In this document: positions 1 to 8,687 of the stretch, one piece after another
Layout of the letters: each line of letters starts with the position of its first letter
Position numbering within the stretch: position 1 is the first letter of the stretch
Source: G036327475 sp036327475
GTDB taxonomy: Bacteria > Pseudomonadota > Gammaproteobacteria > Enterobacterales > Enterobacteriaceae
Direction of reading: 5' to 3'
Assembly: GCF_036327475.1 (NCBI RefSeq)
Contig: NZ_CP132913.1
Span: 248,001 to 312,000 of the forward strand
DNA: 64,000 bases
Made by a program: the position numbers and the translations under genes
Notes under the pieces: generated by a model
Seen by the model: only the letters and a program-made list of their open reading frames with translations
What the model was told of the DNA's origin: nothing
Database searches by the model: none

Positions 1-124
1 GTGGCCAATGCGGGTCGCAATCGAATTTGCTGCTTCCTGCGATGGCATCAATCCCCCTTGGTCGCCGTAGGGTGGTCGTTTCTCTATATGGGCGGCGGGT
101 GCCGCCATCAGTTACCATCGCGCT

Positions 125-161
125 CAGCCTGGCGAGAGCCGACACCGCTCTTGCCAGGCTG
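125..161. terminator. Imperfect 15-bp hairpin, possible terminator
   Basis: The arms at 125-139 and 147-161 are complementary over 15 bp with one G-U pair and enclose a 7-nt loop. On the + strand the stem is followed within about 10 bases by a short T run. No convincing gene flanks it inside the window, so it may be the terminator of a gene lying to the left or a relic of one. Confidence 0.4.
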
Positions 162-294
162 AATCGTCGCTGTTTTGATCCTTTCGTCTTACATTATGTT
201 TACCTTGTCATGACTTGCCCTGTTTGGCATGCGTAGGGCGCACAATGTAGCACGCCGTACGCTGGCAAAAGATGGAGGGCAGTCAGCAGTTTAC

Positions 295-329
295 GCCACC
301 CCTCGCGCATCCATCCCGCGAGGGGTGGC
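295..329. repeat. Perfect 13-bp inverted repeat
   Basis: The GC-rich arms 295-307 and 317-329 are perfectly complementary around a 9-nt loop. No T-tract follows on either strand, so termination is uncertain. Together with the hairpin at 125-161 it is the only ordered structure seen in the first 430 bases, where no gene was recognised. Confidence 0.4.
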
Positions 330-429
330 AGAACGCTGGTAGGAATGACCATATTACCTTATTTATGCACTAGAAATAAATTCTACTTGCCTCACTTTAC
401 AACCTGAAGCATCGTTGCTGCTCGGTATA

Positions 430-824
430 GTATTCTCAGTCTCTCTCACTCTCACTAAAAAATAACGGCGAATGCTATCATGAGCAACGGTTTATTTATT
501 TTGATCACCGAGAATTTTATTTCGATCATCTGGTAAAGTGTGAGGATAGTTGTTTTTAACGTTATGTTTATTAGCATTGATATTAATTAGCTCTTTTAAT
601 ATAGTTATTTAGTATTTATTATTTTCATTATTATGATGTATGTCAGTTATTTGTTGTCCTCTAATGGCTTGAAAGGTCAAAATCCATCGAGTATGATTCT
701 GCGGTCAGTGCAATATCCAATCTATCAATGAAATCAAGATCTGTTGAATGCTCGTTTTTATTTGAGCCTCTGCGGATATCAAATTATTAGTGGCAAAATA
801 TAATAAATATAGAGGGTAATCAAC
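430..824 (+). promoter_or_regulatory. AT-rich region upstream of the porin
   Basis: About 400 bases of AT-rich DNA without a credible ORF precede the porin. A good ribosome binding site (GAGGG at 812-816) lies 8 bases before the ATG. Enteric porin genes have long regulated upstream regions (OmpR boxes and, for ompC, a divergent micF). I could not place OmpR boxes or a micF homologue with confidence. Confidence 0.4.
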
Positions 825-1931
825 ATGAAACTACAGTATCTGTCTGTACTCGTTTCGGCTATGGTGATAGCCGGCAGTGCCGGGGCCGCCGAAGTTTATA
901 ATAAAGACGGCAATACACTGGATCTGTACGGCAAACTCAACGGCATGCGTTATATGTCCGGCGGTGATGATAAAAACGGCGATCATTCTTTCATTCGTTA
1001 TGGTCTCCGTGGAGAAACTCAGCTGAGTGACGGACTTATCGGATTCGGTACCTGGGAGCATGAAGTCGGGCTGCGCCATGCCGAAAGCGAAGGCGCGAAA
1101 AGTTCCTTTACCCGACTAGGTTTTGTTGGGATTAAGTTTGACAACGGAGGCAGCATTGACTACGGCCGAAACTACGGCGTGTTATATGACGTCGGCGCCT
1201 GGGCCGATGTGATGCCGAAATTCGGCGGCGATACCACCGTTACCGATAATTTCCTTTCCGGCCGCGCCAATGGCGTGCTAACCTATCGCAATACCAATTT
1301 CTTCGGGAAGATGGATGGTCTGAACTTCGCGCTGCAATACCAGGGTAAAAACGACAGCAAGGAGGGTGATACTACTGGCCGCGGCCTCCAGGAAGCCAAT
1401 GGCGATGGCTATGGTCTGTCCGTCACCTACGATTTGGGTAACAGCGTGTCTGCCGGTGCCGCCGTTAGCAGCAGTAACCGCACTCTGTCTCAGCGATCGT
1501 CGACGGTTGCGCGCAATCATAGCAAAAAGGCTGAGGCCTATGCCTTCGGCCTGAAATATGACGCTTATAATCTTTACCTGGCCGCGCTGTACGGCGAAAC
1601 CCACAATATGACACCCTACGGTAATTTCTCGAGCGGTTTACACGACTTCGCTGAAAAGGCACACAATCTCGAATTGGTCGCGCAATATCGGTTTGATTTC
1701 GGTCTGCGTCCCTCTCTCGGCTATCTGCAATCGCACATTGACAGCGATCAAGACGGTAAGAGCCACGATATCAAAAAATACTTCGGGGTGGGCGCCAGCT
1801 ACAACTTCAATGAGAACATGCTGACCCTCATCGATTATCGCATTAATCTACTGTCTAAGGACGACTTTACACGTGCTGCGCAGATTTCCACAGACAATAT
1901 TGTCGTATTAGGTATGACTTATATGTTCTAA
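825..1931 (+). CDS. ompC: General porin, OmpC/OmpF family
   Basis: A 368-residue outer-membrane trimeric porin that lets small hydrophilic solutes cross the outer membrane. Residues 1-21 form a Sec signal peptide ending in an AGAA-type cleavage region. The mature protein starts EVYNKDGNTLDLYGKL, typical of the family. The sequence alternates in beta-strand fashion, carries the loop-3 constriction motif FGGDT near residue 125-130, and ends in the terminal Phe (TYMF) used for outer-membrane insertion. The usual PEFGGDT Glu is replaced by Lys, which would change pore charge. An OmpC rather than OmpF call rests on its place at the start of an E. coli ompC-to-gnd-like gene order. It is followed by a strong hairpin terminator and is the only intact outer-membrane protein gene in the window. 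Confidence 0.9.
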   Translation: MKLQYLSVLVSAMVIAGSAGAAEVYNKDGNTLDLYGKLNGMRYMSGGDDKNGDHSFIRYGLRGETQLSDGLIGFGTWEHEVGLRHAESEGAKSSFTRLGFVGIKFDNGGSIDYGRNYGVLYDVGAWADVMPKFGGDTTVTDNFLSGRANGVLTYRNTNFFGKMDGLNFALQYQGKNDSKEGDTTGRGLQEANGDGYGLSVTYDLGNSVSAGAAVSSSNRTLSQRSSTVARNHSKKAEAYAFGLKYDAYNLYLAALYGETHNMTPYGNFSSGLHDFAEKAHNLELVAQYRFDFGLRPSLGYLQSHIDSDQDGKSHDIKKYFGVGASYNFNENMLTLIDYRINLLSKDDFTRAAQISTDNIVVLGMTYMF

Positions 1932-1968
1932 TGAATTCACCGCGACAAATATAGGGTTCCTGAAAAAC

Positions 1969-1997
1969 GGGGCGTGCGGTGTGTGACCGCACGCCCC
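1969..1997 (+). terminator. Rho-independent-type terminator of the porin gene
   Basis: A perfect 12-bp GC-rich stem (1969-1980 with 1986-1997) and a 5-nt loop lie 38 bases after the porin stop codon. A short T-containing stretch follows. The position and stability fit the end of the monocistronic porin transcript. Confidence 0.75.
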
Positions 1998-2274
1998 ATT
2001 GTTTGAGACCGGCACGTCGTCGCTCTGCTCAGTGCGAATAAGGGGATACCAGCGAGCAAGATTGCCTCACGATAAGTGGTTACGTAGTGAAACGACGCGC
2101 TGATTTATCATCGCTTTTGCACATTTGTCTGACCGCTTTAATTAGCGAAATACGGCAAAGCTGAGCAAAACGGCTATGAGAATCAGATTCATCATCTCTT
2201 TGCTCTCCTTCCATCCTGAAAGGCACCTGTTATCGGTACGGAGGTGGATGAGGACTATGCAAGAAGGCGTTACA

Positions 2275-2825
2275 ATGCCTGATATTTTTGGGTATGGCGT
2301 TTTAGGGTTTCGGTTTCGGTATAGCGCTTTATTTTTTTTGATGTTAACGCCCGCTACGGTGTATCGGATGGCTTTGCGCGCCGGCGTTTGCCGCTCCAGC
2401 GCCGGAAAAAGTCACTTTTGTACAGGAATAGCCAGTAGCGGATGGTTTTTGGTGGGTCCTAGCGCGATGAGGACATCGTTTTGATCGTGGCGCCGCCAAC
2501 TGTGGCCGATGCTATGAAATTTCTCGATACCGGCCGGGCAGATGTGGCGTCTACCACCGTCATGGGTTTCACTTTGGTAGGGCGCCGGCCATCTCCATCA
2601 ATCGCTACAACACCGGCAATAACTGGGTATTTACGCCCGAGGGACAATCCGCTTGCTATTACAAAAACGGGTGGACACAATGACCGGGATTACCAACTCC
2701 GAAAAGCAAATGATAAAGCCTGGCGTGATGTACTGGATGCGGCGACCTCATTCGGGATTGTGAAAAGCGTATTGCCGGTAAAGGAGTACTATATCAACGC
2801 CTATTTAGTTCAGGGGCGAGAGTGA
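2275..2825 (+). pseudogene. ABC substrate-binding protein (sulfonate/taurine type), degraded
   Basis: Fragments in shifting frames resemble periplasmic binding proteins of the SsuA/TauA/NMT1 group. They include a hydrophobic N-terminus, a VAPPTVADAMKFLDTGRADV segment (about 2487-2545), an ISINRYNTGNNWVF segment in another frame (about 2600-2640), and the C-terminal AWRDVLDAA...YY pattern before the stop at 2823. The central part is missing, so the gene is far too short for the roughly 320-residue family. The cbl relic next to it, a regulator of sulfonate utilisation in E. coli, supports a sulfonate-type substrate. That substrate is inference. Confidence 0.55.
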
Positions 2826-2934
2826 CGACACGCGCCTGCAACCCCGCGGTAGCGCGCTCCATAATCGCTGCCGTTATCCTTCGTGCCGCCTGGCATTAGG
2901 CGCGCATTATGCGCTCACCGCATCGATATTTTAA

Positions 2935-3644
2935 ATGTGTAACTTACCGATTTTCCATTTGTCGATTATGCCACTGCAACTATCATCTGACCGACGTTGC
3001 GGGCATGCTTTTCACTTCGCATCGGGCGTTAGCCGTCGTATTCGTGAACTTGAAGATGAACTTCCGGTCAAGACACTGCTGTCGGTAACAGAACGCATTT
3101 TAAGGAGGTCAATAATATTCGCCGGTTTCTGATGTGTTTGCCAATAAAGATTCTGGTGAACTCTCCATCGTTACCACCCATACCCAAGCGCGCTACAGTC
3201 TGTCAGAAGTTATTAAGCAGTTTCGTAAATTGTAAGGGCAGCCTCGAGGAAATTGTTGCTATGCTGCAATCCGGCGATGCCGATATCGGTATCGACAACG
3301 AGAAATAACCCGATCGCCGCAGCTTACCCTTGAGACCCTGAGCACGGTATTACCTGTGCTCGCGAATTGATGTGGTTCTTCAGGCGGCAGGGCTGTATTT
3401 AGAGGTGGTGATAGGCACGCACAATTCAGCCGTTATCAAGACCTATATCGCACTCGGGCTGTGGTAGGCCTGCGCGGATATGTCATATAACCGTAAAATG
3501 GATACCAGCCTGCTCAGCCTGAGCGTGGAGCATTTGTTTGATGCTAACACCGTCTGGTTTTGGGGCAAGCGAGGTCAATGTAAATATGCTTGGTGGTTCA
3601 TCTAACTGTGCAATCCGCAATTGTCATTAGCCGAAATAGAATAG
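2935..3644 (+). pseudogene. cbl: Cbl, LysR-type regulator of sulfonate genes, degraded
   Basis: A LysR-family regulator close to Cbl/CysB. Recognisable pieces are the HTH segment LTDVAGMLFTS, then RIRELEDEL, then TTHTQARYSL about residue 100, then the effector domain ending HLFDANTVW. They fall in different frames, with stops at several points, and parts of the recognition helix and effector domain are missing. Cbl activates genes for taurine and alkane-sulfonate uptake under sulfate limitation in enteric bacteria. The neighbouring binding-protein relic fits this regulon. Not functional. Confidence 0.75.
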
Positions 3645-4573
3645 GCGAGGTTTGCCATTGCAGCGCCCAATTATCATATTTGGCGCGTTTTACCGACGGG
3701 TTGCGCTGTGGTAAACAGTGTTAATGGCCGCGGGCAGGAATCACCTGGATTATGATAATTATTACTGTAAGTAAATTCAGACCAATCCTATAATCGTACG
3801 TCCTTTACAGAGCTAACTCCATGGGCCCACTCATGAGTGCCTAGGATAGGCGCCGGAACATGGTATGCCCTACACGATGGGGTTTTAGCAGAAAGCGCAT
3901 CCGGCAACTTACCTCCCTGCGAGAGGGAGTGCAGCGAAGGTCGTCGGTATGTTTTCTATCACGCCACGTCACAACGTGCGCTGTTAAGTATACATCACCG
4001 ATACGAAACCAATGATGGCCAGCGCCAGTTCAATCAAAAAGCGATATCGTTGGTATGCATAATATCACCTCCGTACTATCACTTTCGTTTTCTTATCATC
4101 ATGGATCTGGCCTGCACTTGAGATTATGATTGGTTTTCAATTTTGATTAAAAGCTGCGAACTTTATTCCCACTGGGTGAGAACGCTTCGTGACATGCTCA
4201 GTAGGGCGCCGCCAGTCGCCGCCATAGGGGGCCGTTTTCACCTTTACCACCGTTCTTTTGATGAGGGGCAGCGTGTTTCCTTTGGCCCGCTTCAGTTCAT
4301 CTGGCGTATTCTCTTGGCAGCCATGATGTTTCTCACCTCTTAAATGGCACCCTTTCCCTGGAACGCACCCGGAAAAGAGTGGCTTGGTACACCTGTCATG
4401 CGTTGCGGTGAGTCGCGTTCATAGCGCGGCGCACAAAAATTAAGCGCCAATCGGAGCATCATCTGGCTCGATTTTCCAGGTATAGGATCCGTCGGCGCCG
4501 CGCGATTTACACGCCATTTTAGTTAAAATAGGTATAATGATTTACTTTTATTTTTTCTGGTAGTGATTTAATC
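3645..4573. other. Unassigned degenerate stretch
   Basis: About 930 bases between the cbl and pagP relics. The short open frames here (3837-4121 and 4143-4343 on +) do not resemble a family I recognise and look like chance ORFs in decayed DNA. Confidence 0.5.
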
Positions 4574-5206
4574 ATGCTGGAAAGACGACGTATTAAGAAA
4601 GTCAGTAGGGAGTGGATTGTGCGGTCGCTTTATCAAAATATTATTGTGTTAATCAGTCTATGTGCTTTGTTTTCTGCCGTATTGGCAGCGACGTCGGTGA
4701 TCGACAGCCAGCCGGTGTCGTCTACTGGTCTTTGGCAGCAATTTTCGCAGAATGTAGCCGAGACCTGGCGTAACTCCCCCCATCAGGATCTCTATGTGCC
4801 GGCCATTACTTGGCATAATCGTTTTACTTATGACGATGAACATATTCGCCGCTACAATAAACGCTCTTTGGGCGCAGGCTATGGTATCTCACGCTATGAC
4901 GAGAAAGGAAATTGGCATGCCATCTACGTGACGGCGTTCAAGGATTCTTTTAATAAATGGGAGCCGTTTAGCGGCTATGCCTGGGAAAAACAGTAGTATC
5001 CGTTTGACCACTATCAGGATATCCACTTTGACGCTGGTTTTACCGCCGGGGTAACGGCGCGGGATAATTGGAAATACATCCCCGTACCAGCGCTGTTGCC
5101 GCTGGCGTCGGTCGATTATAAGCAACTAACATTCCAGGCCACCTATATCCCTGTCACCTATAACAATGGCAACGTATTCTTTGCCTGGCTGCGTTATCGT
5201 TTCTGA
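4574..5206 (+). pseudogene. pagP: PagP lipid A palmitoyltransferase, interrupted by one amber codon
   Basis: An outer-membrane enzyme that moves palmitate from phospholipid to lipid A. The frame runs 210 codons from the ATG to a TGA at 5204 with a single in-frame TAG at 4994-4996. The N-terminal region holds a signal-type hydrophobic segment (about residues 22-40). The catalytic residues known for PagP remain: His in AITWHNRF, and Asp-Ser in FKDSFNKWEP. Beyond the TAG the barrel continues without a shift (FTAGVTARDNW, ASVDYKQLTFQATYIP, WLRYRF end). The TAG aligns with a conserved Trp in E. coli PagP, so a TGG-to-TAG change explains the lesion. Truncation would remove several strands, so it is probably inactive unless the stop is read through. 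Confidence 0.9.
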
Positions 5207-5754
5207 CGCGGACCCCTACCACCGTGATGCCTTCGAGATAAAACTCCTGCCAGGCGGTTTGTATACTTAGACAAGGTTGCCGCCCGCGGCGCAACCAAAC
5301 GCAGTGCACCTGATGAGCCTCTGTGGCGGGCTGGGCTAAACACGTGTCGGAGTGGTGTTAAGCGACGATTTTATTCCCATCACACTAAATATATTAACGA
5401 AACCGGCACGTTGATGGGTGGTTGTCGGCCGACATCAGACAGGCCGCCCGCGATGAAATCTGCGCATCGCGCGATTCACCGCCCTTAACTGCGCCGGCGT
5501 AGCGCAGGTGCTTGACAACTGATAGCGGGGTGGTAGTCAATGGGGTGAATACGCTACCGGATTTTACCGATATCAGTATGTACCCAAATTGTGGCAGGCG
5601 ATCAGCTTTGGTCATACCGACCTCATTGATTGAATTGGTGCTGGCGTGCTACCGGCAGAATTAGAGCCTTGTCAGATCGCTGAACCTAAGCGGCCAGGGT
5701 ACGCCCAGATAAAGCACCGCCGTTGGTCGCGGGTTATTTTCTGTTAGAGGCCTG
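5207..5754. other. Unassigned degenerate stretch
   Basis: No family recognised. The + strand carries protein-like pieces (for example around 5520-5640) broken by stops, so it probably contains a decayed gene I cannot name. Confidence 0.4.
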
Positions 5755-6055
5755 GCTATTAGAGGCTACTAACAGCCCGCCGTACGCCAATTGGTAGGCC
5801 AGGCCGGCATACACCGAGGCCAACAATAGCGCAGCTACTGCGGCGCGCGGCACTGGGGGCTACAGGCCGCGACCAAGATGGCTGGCGGCAAGGATCACGT
5901 CCTAATTCACCATGAATCCGATGGCATTGAGTACAGTGGCCATCAGCAAAATCTGGGCGCTACCAACTCCGCCTACGGCTGCACAAACTGCAAAACAACG
6001 CCAAAACAAATAACGTTATCTTGGGATTGAGCAGGTTGGTCATCATGTTCTAGCG
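5755..6055 (-). pseudogene. LysE/RhtB-family amino-acid exporter fragment
   Basis: Read on the minus strand, the segment contains the family hallmark TNLLNPKITLFVLA near 6000-6050. Next comes a transmembrane stretch QILLMATVLNAIGFMVN, an in-frame stop, and more hydrophobic sequence (PRAAVAALLLASVYAGLAYQ). This is the C-terminal half of a LysE-type exporter (LeuE/RhtB group). It has at least one frameshift and two stops, and the N-terminal half is not visible. Confidence 0.6.
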
Positions 6056-6181
6056 GAATATCGTCCCTTATTCCTGATACGGACAGCGCCTGTCACCGCA
6101 CACGCTGTGGGATTGCAGTTATAAATACATTCATGATGTTGATGGTCGGGTGTGACCGCTATTGCCTATTGGGATTCATTA

Positions 6182-6480
6182 TGGACAACACTGAATATGC
6201 CGATTGTCGATTTCCTCGGCAAGGTATAGATGTAGCGACGATCGCCCGTGCGCGCCATCCGCCCATGACACCGCATTTTGTGCTATAACTCAGCGCGAAT
6301 TTATTAGCGGCGGTGCCGAATGTGTCTTATGCGTAGGTAACCGACGGCGGCCGCTGGAAAGATTTACGTACCATCTTATCCGCCGATGAAGAGGTTGATG
6401 ATTATTACGTTACCAGCGACACTCAGCCCGGCCATGGAATTATTCTGGATAGAGACTATCTTCAGGCACACAAAATATAA
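6182..6480 (+). pseudogene. Enolase-superfamily sugar-acid dehydratase, C-terminal relic
   Basis: The pieces TPHF, SANLLAAVPN and GRWKDL, then the closing pattern QPGHGIILDRDYLQAHKI, match the C-terminus of mandelate-racemase/enolase-superfamily dehydratases (usual form PGLGIELD.D.L..H). Two stops and a frameshift interrupt it and the rest is lost. It is followed by an SDR dehydrogenase, a dihydrodipicolinate-synthase-family aldolase and a GlcG-type gene, an arrangement typical of sugar-acid catabolic operons. The exact substrate is unknown. Confidence 0.5.
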
Positions 6481-6508
6481 GCATCGAGAGCGGTAGCGGA
6501 GAAGTAAA

Positions 6509-7220
6509 ATGGAAGATACCTTATTTTCTGTTAAAGATAAAATCATCATCGTCACCGACGGTCTTGCCAACTTGTCACCCAATTTGTCACCCAATCAATC
6601 ACCCCCGCGCGATTGGCGTATACCCCCGTAGATATTACCGACGAGGATAGCGTCAATCGGGCGCTTGACGCTATCGAGCAAATGGGTGCGCCGGGGGCGG
6701 TCTGGTCAATAATGCCGGTGATACGCAGCCCAGCGCGCCGCCGGAAGTATCTGGTCCGTTTGAGCACTTCCCGTTAAATGTTTTCCACAAGGTAATCGAG
6801 GCTAATTGGTGGGCACCTTTCTCATGACCGACCAGGTGGAAAACAAGAGTCAATCATTACTATCGGATCTATTGATTGTATGGTGTCGCTGGTTATAGGA
6901 CATTTATAGTTACAAAAGAGGACACCGGCGTGCCTTTTACCAGCGGCCTATTGTGTCGCTAAATCGGATAGTTATAACTTTATCCGCTAGTGTGCGACCT
7001 ATTGGGCGGGATGGGAGTCTGGTAAATGCCCTGACGACTTCCGGCATGGTGCTGGAAGATCAGGATCCGCAGTTTCAGAAAAATTATATCCCCGCATGCT
7101 GATCTGTCGCATGGCCAATGAGGATGGCTAACTAGAATATGACAGAACGGTGGTATTTCTTCTTTCTCGGTCTATATGACCAGCACTAATGTTGTCGTGT
7201 ACGGAGGTGAAGTAGAATAA
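6509..7220 (+). pseudogene. Short-chain dehydrogenase (SDR), degraded
   Basis: Starts at ATG 6509 with KDKIIIVT, the beta-1 strand of an SDR Rossmann fold. The glycine-rich loop is disturbed by a 12-bp tandem duplication at 6572-6595. Later pieces are PVDITDEDSVNRALDAIEQ, VNNAGD (the NNAG motif) and a C-terminal block with DQDPQFQKNY. The Tyr-x-x-x-Lys active-site region is not recoverable. Multiple frameshifts. It probably oxidised a sugar or sugar acid, judging from its neighbours. Confidence 0.7.
6572..6595 (+). repeat. 12-bp perfect tandem duplication
   Basis: TTGTCACCCAAT occurs twice head to tail (6572-6583 and 6584-6595) within the SDR relic. Confidence 0.85.
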
Positions 7221-7225
7221 GTGGG

Positions 7226-8022
7226 ATGAATATCAGAGTCATTTCGGTCATCTTAACGTCGACGCGTTGGCAACCGTGGTCGAGAATCAATTGCCGCGTG
7301 GCATGGAAGGTTTTATTGCTGCGGATCGTCTGGCGAAGGTCCGCTTCTGAGCCTGGAGGAAAGACAACGTATCTTGCGTACTCTGGTGGGGCAGGTTTAA
7401 CGGTAAAGGTTCCCCTGATTTTTCGTGTGGGCGCTGTCAGTACCCGCCGATGCGGTTTATTTGGCGTACTATTACAAATTCCCCAAAGCGAAAATCATTG
7501 CCTATTGCCGCAAAGTGCTTTCTACGATTTTAATACCGGCCATTATCGCGGTGGAGCTTGATGCAGAAATTGCCGGCGTGTTAATTAACTGATGAGCAGA
7601 GCAGCTTCTCGGCGTGAAGCATACGTCGCACAATATTTATTCCCTGGAACGTATAGTGGCGCCTGGAGAAAGTGTTTTCAACGATTTTGATGAAATCCAT
7701 TGTCGGTGTTATCTGCCTAGCGTCACCGCCACGATTGACACTACGATCAATTTACAGCCCGAGCGCTTTATCACCGTGCGCGATGTCTTTCGGCGGCTGA
7801 CTTTATCTTGGCAATACCATTATGGCAAAAGATAGATGAATGACGCGGTAGCGTTTATGGTCGAATGTGAGATCTTTCAATCCGTAAATGCCTGGTGGGA
7901 TGTCATTATGACCGATCTTGGACCGGTGCGAGCGCTCTTCACCTCTCTGATTCCAGCGCAAAAGGCGCTGGACGCCGCTCGATGATATCATCAGGGAGAA
8001 TCTTGCCCATGACAAAGGATAG
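7226..8022 (+). pseudogene. Dihydrodipicolinate-synthase-family aldolase, degraded
   Basis: Class I aldolase/dehydratase family (DapA, NanA, YagE/YjhH, KDG-type). Visible pieces: LNVDALATVVENQLPRGMEG at the N-terminus, LLSLEERQRILRTLVGQV near residue 60, a DAVYLAYYYKFP-like segment in a second frame, then GVKHTSHNIYSLERI, which resembles the family's GIKD block after the Schiff-base Lys. The C-terminus LDDIIRENLAHDKG precedes the stop at 8020. Frameshifts and internal loss make it non-functional. It sits 5 bases after the SDR relic and 2 before the GlcG relic, so the three were one operon. Confidence 0.7.
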
Positions 8023-8024
8023 CT

Positions 8025-8448
8025 ATGCTTTTAGCGCCCGCTCTACACTTAGTAATAAACGGCACTCAAGATTGTCGTCGAACTGATTAAGTCCACGTCA
8101 AACCCCCACGCCATCGCGCTGGCAGTGGCGATTGTGTGTGTTTATGGCGAACTGGTGGCCTTCGGCACACAACACCCACCACCATTGTTGCGGCTGCTGG
8201 CGTAGCGCAAAGCCTATACGGCGCGCATACTGCGGCGGAGTACGTGTCTGGTGTCAGAAAGGGTTCAGCGCGATTCTCTGGCTCTCTGCGCATTGAACAA
8301 CGCGCGGCTATTACCGATGCCGCGCGGTATGCTCATTCGCCTGCAGGGTAGGTCGTGGGCGCCACTGGCATTAGCAGACTACCGATCGAGCAAGATATCG
8401 CGTTGACGGAGTATTGGGCTGAATGGTTCGGCTGGCAACAGCGAATAA
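8025..8448 (+). pseudogene. GlcG/DUF336-family (haem-degrading/HbpS-like) protein, degraded
   Basis: Small cytosolic domain often encoded beside glycolate or sugar-acid catabolic genes. The pieces NPHAIALAVAIV, GELVAFG, LLA.RKAYTAR, ALNNARLLPMPRGM and a final EQDIAL match the family pattern but lie in three frames. It is the last gene of the relic operon 6182-8448. Confidence 0.6.
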
Positions 8449-8526
8449 CCGTCACGCCACAGCGCCATAGCGACAGCCTTACATTAGGCAAAACCAATCA
8501 CTTGTGATTTGGTTTTCGGTATAAAT
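8449..8526. other. Short spacer before tRNA-Pro
   Basis: Nothing recognised. A weak inverted symmetry near 8490-8520 (ACCAATCAC / GTGATTTGGT) could act as the terminator of the tRNA transcript on the minus strand. Confidence 0.3.
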
Positions 8527-8603
8527 TGGTCGGCATGAGAGGATTCGAACCTCCGCCCCCCGACACCCCATGACGGTGCGCTACCAGGCTGCGCTACATG
8601 CCG
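8527..8603 (-). tRNA. proL: tRNA-Pro (anticodon GGG)
   Basis: A 77-nt tRNA on the minus strand. Acceptor arms CGGCATG/CATGCCG pair perfectly. The D-arm has GCGC...GCGC with AGCCTGGTA loop. The anticodon loop ATGGGGT gives anticodon GGG. The T-loop is TTCGAAT, and discriminator A plus CCA is encoded (8527-8530). The anticodon stem shows the same U-U mismatch as E. coli proL. As in E. coli it lies just after yejM on the same strand. No obvious damage, so it is likely functional and reads CCC/CCU codons. Confidence 0.95.
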
Positions 8604-8687
8604 AACTCATGGGCGCTTATAGTACCCGTTCCTGTTATGAATGCAATAGCTGACCATAACACAACTGCTTTAGTTTTAAACGGTCAG

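Noticed and set aside
470..560. micF-like sequence GCTATCAT...TTTATTTATT upstream of the porin
   Set aside because: It lies on the same strand as the porin, whereas micF is divergent from ompC, and no terminator follows. The similarity is short.
799..804. Perfect TATAAT as the porin -10 box
   Set aside because: It would give a leader of under 20 bases overlapping the ribosome binding site. In AT-rich DNA it is likely chance.
831..1662. Long ORFs antisense or out of frame within the porin gene (831-1079 -, 1278-1604 -, 1366-1554 +)
   Set aside because: They are shadows of a well-supported gene and match no family.
3960..4110. Small hydrophobic peptide on the minus strand (RYRFLIELALAIIGF)
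   Set aside because: The frame has no start codon; the ATG beside its ribosome-binding-like GGAGGTG is in another frame that stops at once.
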